Below, piece after piece: positions 8,918 to 17,297 of a stretch of 64,000 bases of DNA. Source of the stretch: Aggregicoccus sp. 17bor-14 (GTDB lineage: Bacteria > Myxococcota > Myxococcia > Myxococcales > Myxococcaceae); assembly GCF_009659535.1 (NCBI RefSeq), contig NZ_VJZZ01000008.1, forward strand, positions 64,001 to 128,000, in the 5' to 3' direction. Position 1 is the stretch's first letter, and every line of letters starts with the position of its first letter. The position numbers were made by a program, and so were the translations under genes. The notes beneath the pieces were generated by a model. The model was not told the origin of the DNA, did no database searches, and saw only the letters and a list, made by a program, of their open reading frames with translations.

Positions 8918-9777
8918 CGCGGGGTGACGAAGGCCGGCAGCTGAGTCTCGCGCTTGAAGTCCGCGAGGTAGCGCGCCGCGGCCTCCTTCGTGGCGAAGCT
9001 GCCCATGCGCACGCGGTGCCAGGTGCCCTTGCCGGGGACCTGCGCCGCCACGATGTACGGCGCGTAGCCGCGGTCGCGCAGGCGCGCGGCGAAGCGGTCC
9101 GCCTCCGCGCGGGCCTGGTACGCCGAGAGCTGCAGCGTGAAGGCGCCCCCGGTCGTGGCCTCCGCGGGATGGCGCGGAGCCTGCTGCTGCTGGGCGCGCG
9201 CGATGGCGCTCTTGAGCCCACCGTCCGGCGAGGCCGTGCGCGCCGTGACCGGCGCCTCCGCCACCTTGCCGCGCGGTGCCTCGGCCGGCTTCGTCGCGGC
9301 GGGCTTCTCGATCTCGGCCTGCGCGGCCTTGGCTTCGACCTTGGCCTCGACCTTGGCCTCAGTGCTGGGCTCGGCCTTGGGCTCGATGGAGGGCGCCGCC
9401 GCCTCGGCGAGCTTCTCCGGGGCCTTGTCGGCCGGAGCCTTCTCGGCCACGGCCTTCTCGGGCGCGGGCTTCGCCGCGGGCTTGGGCGCCTGCGCCGGGA
9501 GCGCGGGCTCGCTGGGGCTGCGGCGCGTGAGCTCGTCGGGGAAGGTGAGCGCGGGCTCCTGCTGCACCTTGTCGAGCGCCTCGGCCTTGGCATCCAGCGC
9601 GGAGAGCAGGTCCTGGGCGGCGGCGGTCTGCTTGTTGTCCGCGAGCTTCTTGCCCACCACGACGCCGAGCACGAAGACCGCGCCCATCACCACGATGCCC
9701 GCGATGAGCAGGCTCACGATCTGGCGGTTGTCGAGCGAAAGGTCGAACTTTTCCTTCATCCGATGGGCGTCCCGCAT
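8914..9777 (-). CDS. SPOR-domain inner-membrane protein
   Basis: A 287-residue single-pass protein. A short cytoplasmic tail is followed by one helix (about residues 23-44, SLLIAGIVVMGAVFVLGVVV), a long Ala/Lys/Pro/Glu-rich periplasmic linker (about 85-205), and a C-terminal SPOR domain (from FTLQLSAYQARAEADRFAAR to the end). SPOR domains bind denuded septal peptidoglycan, so a role at the division site is likely. The layout resembles FtsN/DedD-type proteins. A second ATG six codons in is possible; GAGAGAAAG favours the first. Its stop overlaps that of the convergent lipoprotein gene. Confidence 0.9.
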   Translation of the reverse strand: MRDAHRMKEKFDLSLDNRQIVSLLIAGIVVMGAVFVLGVVVGKKLADNKQTAAAQDLLSALDAKAEALDKVQQEPALTFPDELTRRSPSEPALPAQAPKPAAKPAPEKAVAEKAPADKAPEKLAEAAAPSIEPKAEPSTEAKVEAKVEAKAAQAEIEKPAATKPAEAPRGKVAEAPVTARTASPDGGLKSAIARAQQQQAPRHPAEATTGGAFTLQLSAYQARAEADRFAARLRDRGYAPYIVAAQVPGKGTWHRVRMGSFATKEAAARYLADFKRETQLPAFVTPR

Positions 9778-9876
9778 GGTCTGGCTTTCTCTCGGGCTCG
9801 ACGGGCCACGGCGCGTGTTGCGGCCTGTAGCGTCGAGTTGCGGCGGACCGTACGCGCGGTGGCGGGGTCGGTCAAA

Positions 9877-11034
9877 TTAGTGGGCGGCGGTGGGCCCGCG
9901 CCGCACCGTGTCCCACGCCCCGCAGCCCGGGCACCGGAACTGGTGCTCGAGCACCTTCTGGCGGCAGGCCGAGCAGCCGAACGCGAGCGCCGGCTGGCCG
10001 AGGGTGCCGAGGATCTCCTGGTAGTCCGCGCGCACCTCCTCGCTGCGGTCATACTCGAGCAGCAGCGCGCCGAGCTCCCGGCGGGCCTCCCACAGGCGGG
10101 GTGCGCGCTCCACGAGCCGCTTGAGCTGGTCGATGGCCTCGTTCACCTGGCCGCGCTGCCGGGCGAGCAGCGCGAGCGCGAGCGCGAAGGGCTCTCCGGC
10201 CTCGCCGCTGCGCTCGCGCAGGAAGCGCTCCACCACGTCCGGCGGTAGGGCCGAGCGGAGCAGCCGCACCGCACGCGGGGCGAGCTCCGGCTCGAGCGTC
10301 ACCGCGGCCTGCAGCCGCCCCGCCGCCTGGGGCCCCTGCCCCGCCGCGAGCCGGGCCTCGCCCAGGGCGAGCTGCGCGTCCGCGGAGGCCTCGCACAGCG
10401 CCACCGCGCGCTCGGCCACGGCGAGCGCCTCTGGCACCTGGTGGCTCGCGACCAGGGCGCGGCTCTCGGCCGCCAGCAGGTGCGCGAGCACCTCCTGCCC
10501 CCCACTGCCGCGGGGCACCCGGCGCGCCTCCACCTCGGCGGCGCGGGCCCACGCGCGCGCGTCCTCGTACACCTGGCGCAGCAGGAGCAGCGCCTCGGGG
10601 TGCTCGGGGTCCTCGCGAAGCGCGCGCTCGAGCGTGGCCGTGGCCTCGTCGCGCAGGCCTGCCTGGCGGTAGTCGCGCGCGAGCGCCAGCTGCGCGCGGC
10701 GGCGCACCTCGGTCGAGAGCCCGCGGCTGAGCAGGATGTTGGTGTGCAGGCGGATGGCCCGCTCGAGGTCACCCTTGCGGCGGAACAGGGCCGCGAGCGC
10801 GAAGTAGGTCTCCAGCGTCTGGCTGCTCAGCTCGGCCACGCGCGAGAGCTCCGCGATCGCGGCGTCCGGATCGTCCGAGAGCACGTAGGTGAAGCCCGCG
10901 AGGTAGGCGCGCGCCTGGTCCTCGGTGCGGCCCTTGCGCGAGAGCGCCGCGTAGAGCGCGACGAGCGCTCCGAGTGCGGTCGCCACCAGCAGCCACAGCA
11001 CGGCGCCGCCCGACTGGAGGTGCGGCAGCTCCAC
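9877..11034 (-). CDS. LapB (YciM)-type TPR protein with C-terminal zinc ribbon
   Basis: A 385-residue protein with an N-terminal anchor helix (about residues 11-30), a TPR array, and a C-terminal rubredoxin-like ribbon with Cys pairs CSACRQ and CPGCGAW. This is the LapB architecture; in enterobacteria LapB links LPS assembly to FtsH-dependent degradation of LpxC. The TPR part is rich in Ala, Arg and Leu and covers about residues 45-345. The GTG start lies 5 bases after the stop of the HU-family gene, so the two are co-transcribed. Orthology to LapB rests on architecture and length only. Confidence 0.82.
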   Translation of the reverse strand: MELPHLQSGGAVLWLLVATALGALVALYAALSRKGRTEDQARAYLAGFTYVLSDDPDAAIAELSRVAELSSQTLETYFALAALFRRKGDLERAIRLHTNILLSRGLSTEVRRRAQLALARDYRQAGLRDEATATLERALREDPEHPEALLLLRQVYEDARAWARAAEVEARRVPRGSGGQEVLAHLLAAESRALVASHQVPEALAVAERAVALCEASADAQLALGEARLAAGQGPQAAGRLQAAVTLEPELAPRAVRLLRSALPPDVVERFLRERSGEAGEPFALALALLARQRGQVNEAIDQLKRLVERAPRLWEARRELGALLLEYDRSEEVRADYQEILGTLGQPALAFGCSACRQKVLEHQFRCPGCGAWDTVRRGPTAAH

Positions 11035-11039
11035 GTGCG

Positions 11040-11354
11040 CTAGCCCGTCGCCCGCTGCGGCGCCGGCAGCTCGCGCGAGGGGTTGAGCCGGTCGCGCAGC
11101 TCCTTGCCCGGCGTGAAGAAGGCGTTGCGGCGCGCGGGCACCTGCACGGCCTCGCCCGTCTTCGGGTTGCGGCCCGCGTGCGCCTCGCGCACCCGCACGC
11201 CGAACACCCCGAAGCCGCGCAGCTCGATGCGCTGCTCTGCCTTGAGCGCCTCCGCCATCTGGTCGAACACGGCGTTCACGATCGCCTCCACCTCGCGGCG
11301 CGGGACGTGCGGCGCGCGCTCGGCGATGCGCTCGATGAGCTGGCTCTTGGTCAT
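11040..11354 (-). CDS. HU/IHF-family DNA-bending protein
   Basis: A 104-residue histone-like protein starting MTKSQLIERIAE, with the DNA-binding arm region ELRGFGVFGVRVREAHAGRN, then PKTGEAVQVPARRNAFF and the closing helix GKELRDRLN. The start and arm sequence are closer to the IHF-beta branch than to HU. A 10-residue tail follows. It is the first gene of an HU-lapB transcript. A 16-base palindrome overlaps its probable promoter. Confidence 0.93.
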   Translation of the reverse strand: MTKSQLIERIAERAPHVPRREVEAIVNAVFDQMAEALKAEQRIELRGFGVFGVRVREAHAGRNPKTGEAVQVPARRNAFFTPGKELRDRLNPSRELPAPQRATG

Positions 11355-11369
11355 GGGGGCCTCGGGGAC

Positions 11370-11408
11370 AGAGTCGGCCGACTCTACTGAAATCGCCTTC
11401 CGCTACAA
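11370..11408 (-). promoter_or_regulatory. Candidate promoter with a 16-base perfect palindrome upstream of the HU/IHF gene
   Basis: On the minus strand TTGTAG (11403-11408) and TAGAGT (11381-11386) lie 16 bases apart and could be -35 and -10. The perfect palindrome AGAGTCGGCCGACTCT (11370-11385) overlaps the -10 and the expected start point, the classical place for a repressor. The palindrome is directly visible; the promoter match is moderate. Confidence 0.45.
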
Positions 11409-11436
11409 GGCCGCCCCGGGTGCAGGGCGCGCCCGC

Positions 11437-12480
11437 TCAGACGATCCAGCCCCCGCCCAGCACCCGCTCCCCGTCGTAGAACACCGCGGCCTGCCCCGGC
11501 GTCACGGCGCGCGCGGGCACCTCCAGGTGCACCCGCGTGGCCCCGTCGGCCCCCACCTCGACCCGGGCGGCAGTGCCCGCGTGGCGGTGGCGGATGCGCA
11601 CCTGCACGGCCCCCTCGGGCGGCGCGCCGTGCACCCAGTGCGGCTGCAGCAGCCCGAAGTTGCCGCGCGCGGTGCCCGCGTCCGGGCCCACCACCACCCG
11701 GTTCGTCGCCGCGTCGATGCGCTGCACGTAGCGCGGCTCGGGCCCGCTGAGGTTCAGCCCGCGGCGCTGTCCCACCGTGAAGCGGTGCACGCCGGCGTGC
11801 GTGCCGAGCACCTGGCCCTCGGCGTCCACGATCTCCCCGCCCGGCTGCGGCCCCGCCACCTTCTCCACGAAGCCCGCGTAGTCCCCGTCCGGCACGAAGC
11901 AGATCTCCATGCTCTCCGGCTTGTGGCTGGTGGGCAGGCGGTGGCGCTCGGCCACGGCGCGCACGTCCGGCTTGGTCATCCCGCCCACCGGGAAGAGCAC
12001 GTCCGCGAGCTCCGCCTGGCCCAGCGTGAAGAGGAAGTAGCTCTGGTCCTTCGCCGCATCCACGCCCTTGAGCAGCTCGTGGCCCTGCGCGCCGGAGGCC
12101 ACGCGCGCGTAGTGCCCGGTGGCGAGCTTCGCGCCCAGCGCACGCGCGCGCTTGAGCAGGAAGCTGAACTTCACGTCGCGGTTGCAGGCCACGCAGGGGA
12201 TGGGCGTCTTGCCGCCGAGGTAGCTCTGCACGAAGGGGTTCACCACCCGCTCCTTGAAGATCTCCTCCGCGCTCGCGACGTAGAACGGGATGTCCAGCGC
12301 CTGGGCCACGGCGCGCGCATCGTCGATGTCGTCCGGACTGCAGCAGCTGCCGCACTGGGCCTTGCCCTCGTAGGACCAGACCCGCAGGGTGATGCCGATC
12401 ACCTCGTGGCCCTGCTCCTTGAGCAGGGCGGCAGCGGCCGAGGAGTCCACCCCACCGCTCATGGCAACGACGACGCGCAT
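11437..12480 (-). CDS. mnmA: tRNA-specific 2-thiouridylase
   Basis: Thiolates U34 of tRNA-Lys, Glu and Gln at the wobble position. The ATG at 12480 gives 347 residues starting [17 protein letters not shown] (the PP-loop ATP site). Catalytic cysteines lie in CGSCCSPDD and [11 protein letters not shown], and the family stretch [10 protein letters not shown] is present. The frame is open 33 codons upstream, but that segment is low-complexity and the family begins at this Met. It lies 74 bases after the CCA/poly(A) polymerase gene on the same strand. Confidence 0.97.
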   Translation of the reverse strand: MRVVVAMSGGVDSSAAAALLKEQGHEVIGITLRVWSYEGKAQCGSCCSPDDIDDARAVAQALDIPFYVASAEEIFKERVVNPFVQSYLGGKTPIPCVACNRDVKFSFLLKRARALGAKLATGHYARVASGAQGHELLKGVDAAKDQSYFLFTLGQAELADVLFPVGGMTKPDVRAVAERHRLPTSHKPESMEICFVPDGDYAGFVEKVAGPQPGGEIVDAEGQVLGTHAGVHRFTVGQRRGLNLSGPEPRYVQRIDAATNRVVVGPDAGTARGNFGLLQPHWVHGAPPEGAVQVRIRHRHAGTAARVEVGADGATRVHLEVPARAVTPGQAAVFYDGERVLGGGWIV

Positions 12481-12554
12481 GGGAGGCTCTCTACACCCGC
12501 TTCCCTCCCGGCGCGACCCTCGCGGGCGGCCGGCCCCTCGCCTGCCCCACCCGC

Positions 12555-13826
12555 CTACGCGGGGCGGGAGGCCTTCCACCCGGCGAGCAGGCCCTGCAGC
12601 CCCTCGGGGCTGTTGAGGGAGGGGTCCTCGAGCACGCGCTCCACGAGGAAGCGCGTGGCCTCCCCCACCGCCGGCGAGGGGCCCACGCCGAGGGCCGCCA
12701 TCACCGCGGCGCCGTTGAGGGCGAGCGCGCGGGCGTTGAGCGGCGGGCGCGCCTCCACCTGGGCCCGCAGCCGGGCACCCAGCGCCTCGAGTGCCGGGAG
12801 CTGCGCGGGCGCGCGCACCTGGAGCCGGGCGCGGGCGATGGCGAGCAGCGCCTCGGCGTTCTCGGGGCCGGCCTTCGCGAGGAGCCGGCGCAGCTCCGCG
12901 TCCGGGGCCTCGAAGAGGCGCTGCAGGGCGTGGTGCGCCACGAGCAGCCCCACGCGCTCGGCCACCTTGTTGGGGAACTTGAGGCGCAGGGCCACGTCCC
13001 GCGCGGCCGGCGCGGGCACGAGGTCCGCGAGCAGCACCGCGAGCCGCACGTCGAGGTCGACGGGGGCGGCCTGAACCGAGGCGCGCACGCGGGCGGCCTC
13101 CGTGTCGGGCAGCGCCGCGAGCTCCGGCAGGAACACCGCGAGCAGCCCCGTGCGGGCGAGCAGGAGCAGGCCCTGCTCGGCGCGCGGCGAGAGCAGCAGC
13201 TTCACGAACTCCTCTCGCACCCGCTCCAGCGCCACCTTGCGGAACACCGGCACGGTGGGCGCGATGGCCGCCTCGGTGGCCGGGTCCAGCCCGAAGCCGA
13301 GCACCGCGGCGAAGCGCACCGCGCGCAAGGGGCGCAGGCCGTCCTCGGAGAAGCGCGCGTGCGCATCGCCCACGGCGCGGATGAGGCTGCGGGCGAGGTC
13401 CTGCTGGCCCGCGAAGGGATCGCAGAGCTCGCCGCCCACCGGGTCGTAGGCCATGGCGTTGATGGTGAAGTCGCGCCGCGAGAGGTCCGCCGTCACCTCG
13501 CGCTCGAAGGTGACGGACTCGGGGCGCCGCCCGTCCACGTACTCACCCTCGCTGCGGAAGGTGGTGACCTCCACCGGCACGCCGCCGCTGAGCACCGTGA
13601 CGGTGCCGTGCTCGATGCCGGTGGGGATGACCTTGCGGAAGGCGCGCTGCACCTCTTCGGGGCGCGCGCTGCTCGCCACGTCGAAGTCCTTGGGCTCGCG
13701 CCCGCGGAGCATGTCCCTCACGCAGCCGCCCACGAGGTACGCCGCATGCCCCTGCTCGCGCAGCCGGGAGAGCACGTCGAGCACCGGGCGCGGGATGGCC
13801 GCGTTCTTCAGGACAGCGGGCGTCAT
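12555..13826 (-). CDS. CCA-adding enzyme / poly(A) polymerase family nucleotidyltransferase
   Basis: A class II nucleotidyltransferase that adds CCA to tRNA 3' ends or poly(A) to RNA. The 423-residue protein shows [20 protein letters not shown] (catalytic DxD and G-rich motif, about residues 32-51), [13 protein letters not shown] (about 118-130) and the RNA-binding neck [19 protein letters not shown]. It lies upstream of mnmA and right after tRNA-Arg, a sensible tRNA-maturation neighbourhood. CCA and PcnB subfamilies cannot be told apart by eye. Both tRNA genes here lack an encoded CCA, so a CCA-adding enzyme is required in this genome. Confidence 0.92.
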   Translation of the reverse strand: MTPAVLKNAAIPRPVLDVLSRLREQGHAAYLVGGCVRDMLRGREPKDFDVASSARPEEVQRAFRKVIPTGIEHGTVTVLSGGVPVEVTTFRSEGEYVDGRRPESVTFEREVTADLSRRDFTINAMAYDPVGGELCDPFAGQQDLARSLIRAVGDAHARFSEDGLRPLRAVRFAAVLGFGLDPATEAAIAPTVPVFRKVALERVREEFVKLLLSPRAEQGLLLLARTGLLAVFLPELAALPDTEAARVRASVQAAPVDLDVRLAVLLADLVPAPAARDVALRLKFPNKVAERVGLLVAHHALQRLFEAPDAELRRLLAKAGPENAEALLAIARARLQVRAPAQLPALEALGARLRAQVEARPPLNARALALNGAAVMAALGVGPSPAVGEATRFLVERVLEDPSLNSPEGLQGLLAGWKASRPA

Positions 13827-13847
13827 GGGCGCGGAGGAGGAAACGAG

Positions 13848-13921
13848 TGACCCCGGTGCGGATCGAACGCACGGCCTGCGGTTTAGGAAACCGCCGCTCT
13901 ATCCAACTGAGCTACGGGGTC
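13848..13921 (-). tRNA. tRNA-Arg (anticodon CCT)
   Basis: 74 bases fold into a full cloverleaf: acceptor GACCCCG/CGGGGTC, D-arm GCTC/GAGC, anticodon arm GCGGT-TTCCTAA-ACCGC with anticodon CCT, T-arm GTGCG-TTCGATC-CGCAC, and discriminator A. CCA is not encoded. It lies 21 bases upstream of the nucleotidyltransferase gene. Confidence 0.97.
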
Positions 13922-13937
13922 GGGAGCGTCGCCTCGC

Positions 13938-13966
13938 GAGATAGCGCAGGCCCCCGGCCGAGGCAA
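13938..13966 (-). promoter_or_regulatory. Probable promoter of tRNA-Arg
   Basis: TTGCCT (13961-13966) and TATCTC (13938-13943) on the minus strand are separated by 17 bases, placing the start point about 10 bases before the tRNA. Both hexamers are partial matches to the sigma-70 consensus; position and spacing carry most of the weight. Confidence 0.5.
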
Positions 13967-13979
13967 CCGCCGCGCACGC

Positions 13980-14534
13980 TCAGCGCCGCGCGAGCCGCAC
14001 GTGCGTTCCCGACTGGGCACGCGGGGCCACCCAGGCGAGGAACTGCGCCAGCGTCTCGTAGCCGCGCCCCTCCTCCAGGTCGCAGAACACCAGCTCCACC
14101 CGTCCGCCCCCGGCCGCCTCCGCGAGCCCCACCGCGGCCGCGAGCTGCGAGGGCGGCGTGCGCCCGTCCACCACGAGCTGCAGTTCCCCCTCGGGCACCG
14201 GAGCGCCCCCGCAGGGGACGTCCTCCGGCCGCAGCACCACCTCGTGCCCCGCCTCCTCCACCAGCCCCAGCTGCAGCCGAGTGAGGTGCCCGGGCGTCCC
14301 CAGCGCTCGTTCAGGGACGACGAAGCGCGCGGCGATCCCCTGTGCCTCGAGCAGCGGCAGGGCCTGGTAGTGCGAGCGCAGGCCGCCCTCGAAGCTCAAG
14401 GAGACCTCGGTGCCGCGCGGGGCGCGGGCTTCCGCGCGCGGGACCTGCGCGGTGGCCGCGTGCGGCCTGCAGCCGGGGAGCGCGAGCGCGCCCGCGACGA
14501 GCGCCTGCATCAGGAGGGGCCGGAGGGTGGGCAT
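13980..14534 (-). CDS. Lipoprotein resembling a degenerate polysaccharide deacetylase
   Basis: With the ATG at 14534 (184 residues) the protein has a signal peptide ending in ALPGCRP (lipobox). The mature part starts EVSLSFEGGLRSHYQALPLLE and continues with GIAARFVVPE and LVEEAGHEV. This follows the NodB/polysaccharide-deacetylase order (usual VxLTFDDG, then xxATFF, then GHEIxxH), but the catalytic Asp pair is replaced (FEGG) and the His triad is missing. It is therefore probably an inactive relative, or only a distant fold match. The open frame continues 26 codons upstream without lipoprotein logic. No function can be given. Confidence 0.6.
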   Translation of the reverse strand: MPTLRPLLMQALVAGALALPGCRPHAATAQVPRAEARAPRGTEVSLSFEGGLRSHYQALPLLEAQGIAARFVVPERALGTPGHLTRLQLGLVEEAGHEVVLRPEDVPCGGAPVPEGELQLVVDGRTPPSQLAAAVGLAEAAGGGRVELVFCDLEEGRGYETLAQFLAWVAPRAQSGTHVRLARR

Positions 14535-14623
14535 GGTGCCGCCCAAGGTGAGCGCCCGCCACCGGTGTCGCATCGTCCCCCGGGGCGCCGCCGAAGGCAG
14601 GCTGGCGCACACTGACGTGGGAC

Positions 14624-14680
14624 AAAAGAGAAGGGCCGGAAGTCCTGGGCTTTCGCCCGGAACTTCCGGCCCTCTTCGAA
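14624..14680 (-). terminator. Intrinsic terminator after tRNA-Val
   Basis: On the minus strand a long stem pairs bases about 14662-14678 with 14629-14643 (GGGCCGGAAGT against ACTTCCGGCCC), with a second small hairpin GGGC-GAAA-GCCC in its loop. The run CTTTTG follows. It starts a few bases after the tRNA 3' end. Confidence 0.85.
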
Positions 14681-14681
14681 G

Positions 14682-14753
14682 TGGGCGCAGTAGGGATTGA
14701 ACCTACGACCCCTGCCGTGTGAAGGCAGTGCTCTACCGCTGAGCTATACGCCC
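14682..14753 (-). tRNA. tRNA-Val (anticodon CAC)
   Basis: 72 bases form a complete cloverleaf: acceptor GGGCGTA/TGCGCCC, D-arm GCTC/GAGC, anticodon arm CTGCC-TTCACAC-GGCAG with anticodon CAC, T-arm GTAGG-TTCAATC-CCTAC, discriminator A, no encoded CCA. Confidence 0.97.
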
Positions 14754-14774
14754 GGCACGTCCGAAGCGAGGCGG

Positions 14775-14803
14775 TATTTGCCATCCCCGCTCCGCGACGT
14801 CAA
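14775..14803 (-). promoter_or_regulatory. Candidate promoter of tRNA-Val
   Basis: TTGACG (14798-14803, five of six to the -35 consensus) lies 17 bases from a weak AT-rich -10, CAAATA (14775-14780), just upstream of the tRNA. It abuts the stop codon of the 92-residue gene at 14809. Confidence 0.4.
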
Positions 14804-14808
14804 CGCCT

Positions 14809-15087
14809 TTATTCGCCCGAAATTGCGGCCACCTTCTCCTCGAGCGCGCGCAGGCGGCGCTTGAGGCCGGACAGCTGCTTGCCCAGCGCCTTGAAGTCGC
14901 TCTTGGGCGCGAGGTGCAGCACGCGCATCAGCTCGTCCTGGCTGCGGTCCAGCGCCTTCTTGCCGCGCTGCACGGTGCCGATCGCCGAGGCGATCTTCAT
15001 CGCGCGCTGCTCGTCCGCGAAGAGCTTCTCCATCGCCTTCTGGGAGACGCCCATCGCCTGCTGCTTGAGGTTCTTGCGGATGCCCAT
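14809..15087 (-). CDS. Small basic helical protein of unknown function, 92 residues
   Basis: ATG at 15087 after GGCGAGGAAT; the protein starts MGIRKNLKQQAMGVSQKAME and is predicted almost entirely helical and basic (LGKQLSGLKRRLRALEEKVA near the end looks like a coiled coil). I do not recognise the family. It is last in a run of three minus-strand genes: Hsp70, SCP2-domain protein, this one. The reading frame continues far upstream across the SCP2 gene, but that part is a shadow of the neighbouring frame. Confidence 0.7.
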   Translation of the reverse strand: MGIRKNLKQQAMGVSQKAMEKLFADEQRAMKIASAIGTVQRGKKALDRSQDELMRVLHLAPKSDFKALGKQLSGLKRRLRALEEKVAAISGE

Positions 15088-15146
15088 TGGATTCCTCGCC
15101 TGGCCGCCCTGCGGCGGCGCTGGGGGCCCGTCCTTCAGGCCGCGTT

Positions 15147-15575
15147 TCAGGCCTCGTCGACGAACTCGGTCTTCAGCTGCGCGAAGACCCGGTCCGCGAT
15201 GCCCTTGTACTTCATGCGCTCCATGAGGGGCTGCAGGTCTCCCTGCACCTCGATGCGGCGCTTGAGCACGGCCTCCACCGGGTCCAGCGTGCCCTGCAGC
15301 AGCGCCTTCCAGACGGAGTAGGGCGCGCGCGCCAGGTACGCAGGCTCGATGTCGTCGAGGTCGTCCGGATCGTCGAGCACCTCCACGCGCTCGATGTGGC
15401 CGAGCCGGTTGGGCTGCACGTGCACCGTGAAGGTGCGCGCGAGCGTGCCCTTCTCCGCCTGGATCACCGCGCCGAAGTCCCCCACCCAGCCGCGGCCCGC
15501 GGCGGCGCTCTCGGGGTCCGAGTTCGTGAGGCGCACGGCCTCGTCCACCCACTCCTTGGACGGAAAGATTGCCAC
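15147..15575 (-). CDS. SCP2 sterol-binding-domain protein
   Basis: A 142-residue cytoplasmic protein with a GTG start at 15575, preceded by AGGGGA and 10 bases after the Hsp70 stop. The pattern WVGDFGAVIQAEKG, FTVHVQPNRLGHIERVEVL, then YSVWKALLQGTLDPVEAV and EVQGDLQPLMERM follows the SCP2 fold, in which the last part (ALLxGxLDPxxA ... VxGD) lines the hydrophobic pocket. SCP2 domains bind lipids; the ligand here is unknown. The frame is open further upstream inside the Hsp70 gene, but that segment is low-complexity. Confidence 0.75.
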   Translation of the reverse strand: MAIFPSKEWVDEAVRLTNSDPESAAAGRGWVGDFGAVIQAEKGTLARTFTVHVQPNRLGHIERVEVLDDPDDLDDIEPAYLARAPYSVWKALLQGTLDPVEAVLKRRIEVQGDLQPLMERMKYKGIADRVFAQLKTEFVDEA

Positions 15576-15585
15576 GTCGAGTCCC

Positions 15586-17208
15586 CTACCCCCTGCGCCA
15601 GATGCGCTTGATGCTGGACAAGAGCCCGCCCTCGGCGCCGGCGGCGGCGCCCGGGGCGCTGCCCGCGGCGGCGGCGTCGGCCGCGGCGGCCTCCTCCAGC
15701 GCACGGCGCAGGGACTCCGGCGTGTCGCGCGTGGCGAGCTCCACGCGCCGGGTGCCGCCCGGCTCCTCGACGAGCACCTCGAGCAGGCACTCCTCGTTGA
15801 GCCGGAAGTCGATCTTCCGCCCCGCCGCGGCCGCCGGGACGCGCAGCGTGCCGAGGTACTCGTTGTCCACGATGTACTCGCTGTCGCCCTGGAAGATGTC
15901 CAGCTCGATGTGGGCAGCGCCGGGCTCGCGAGGCGCCGGCAGGCGGAAGCTCTTCATCAGCGGGATGATCGAGTTCTTCTCGATGACCGGCCGGAACTTG
16001 CCGTTGGCGAGCGCGTACCCGATGGGCATCGAGAGCGCGTCCAGCAGCGTGATGGAGTCCACGCTGCCCAGGCTGTCCGCGAGCAGCGCGGCGCCGAGCG
16101 CCACGCACTCGTCCGGGTGCACGCCCTTGCGCGGCGGCTTGCCGAAGTGCGCCTGGATCTTCTGCTGCACCAGGGGCATGCGGCTCTGGCCACCCACCAG
16201 GATGACCTCGGCGATCTCCGAGCGCGCGATGCCCTTCTCGGCGAGCACGCGGTCGCAGATCTCGAAGGTGCGGTCCACCAGGTCCCCGGTGAGCGCGTTG
16301 AGCTGCTCGCGGGTGAGCGGGATGCGCAGGTCCAGCGGCTTGCCCTTGCGCTCCTCGATGTACGGCAGCTCGATGAGCACGTTGGGGATGAGCGTGAGAT
16401 CGATCTTCGCCGCCTCGGCCGCGTTCTTGATGCGCTGCAGGGCGATGGGGCTGGTGGTGAGGTCGACCTTCGTCTCCTCGCGGAACGCCTCGAGGATGTA
16501 GTCCATCACCCGGTTGTCGAAATCCACGCCGCCCAGGAACGTATCGCCGCCGGTGGCCAGCACCTCGAACACGTTGTTGTTGAGGTGCAGCACGGAGACG
16601 TCGAAGGTGCCGCCGCCCAGGTCGTAGACCAGGACCTTCTGGTCCAGCCCGCGGTTGAAGCCGTAGGCGAGCGCCGCCGCGGTGGGCTCGTTGACGATGC
16701 GCTTCACGTCGAGGCCCGCGAGCCGCCCGGCCTCCTTCACCGCGTTGCGCTGGTTGTCGTTGTAGTAGGCGGGCACCGAGATGACCGCGCCGTCCACCGG
16801 ACCGCCGAGGAACTGCTCGGCGATGGTCTTCACCTGCGCGAGCACGAAGCTGGAGATCTGCGGCAGCGTGTAGCGCTTGCCGCCCAGCAGCACCGCCGCC
16901 TCACCCTCGGGCCCCTCGACGATGTCGTAGTGGAAGTGCTCCTTGAGCTCCTCCACCACCCGCGAGTGGTACTTGCGCCCGATGAGCCGCTTGGTGCCGT
17001 AGAGCGTGTTCTTCGGGTTGGTGACCATCTGGTCCTTGGCCACGCCGCCGACCAGCAGGTCTCCCTTCGCCGAAAGCGCCACCACCGAGGGCAGGATGAG
17101 GTTGCCGCGATCGGTAGGGACGATCTTCGGGATGCGGTTGCGCACGGACGCCACGCAGGTGTTCGTCGTGCCGAGATCGATCCCGACGATGCGAGGTTTG
17201 TCCGCCAT
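15586..17208 (-). CDS. Short Hsp70 (DnaK-like) chaperone
   Basis: A 540-residue Hsp70. The ATPase domain is intact: [14 protein letters not shown] at the start, [44 protein letters not shown] and [13 protein letters not shown]. The substrate-binding beta-domain follows, but the C-terminal lid is cut down to an Ala-rich stretch ending [12 protein letters not shown]; DnaK proper is 610-640 residues. It also lacks dnaJ or grpE neighbours. It is therefore probably one of the specialised extra Hsp70s that myxobacteria carry rather than the general chaperone. It leads a small operon with the SCP2 protein. Confidence 0.93.
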   Translation of the reverse strand: MADKPRIVGIDLGTTNTCVASVRNRIPKIVPTDRGNLILPSVVALSAKGDLLVGGVAKDQMVTNPKNTLYGTKRLIGRKYHSRVVEELKEHFHYDIVEGPEGEAAVLLGGKRYTLPQISSFVLAQVKTIAEQFLGGPVDGAVISVPAYYNDNQRNAVKEAGRLAGLDVKRIVNEPTAAALAYGFNRGLDQKVLVYDLGGGTFDVSVLHLNNNVFEVLATGGDTFLGGVDFDNRVMDYILEAFREETKVDLTTSPIALQRIKNAAEAAKIDLTLIPNVLIELPYIEERKGKPLDLRIPLTREQLNALTGDLVDRTFEICDRVLAEKGIARSEIAEVILVGGQSRMPLVQQKIQAHFGKPPRKGVHPDECVALGAALLADSLGSVDSITLLDALSMPIGYALANGKFRPVIEKNSIIPLMKSFRLPAPREPGAAHIELDIFQGDSEYIVDNEYLGTLRVPAAAAGRKIDFRLNEECLLEVLVEEPGGTRRVELATRDTPESLRRALEEAAAADAAAAGSAPGAAAGAEGGLLSSIKRIWRRG

Positions 17209-17297
17209 GTAGATGCTGTAGCCCGGAGTCCCTGAACCTGAAGGTCCTCCTGTGTACCACGGGAACCGGCCGCGTGCGCGAGGGATTGACCACCGGA

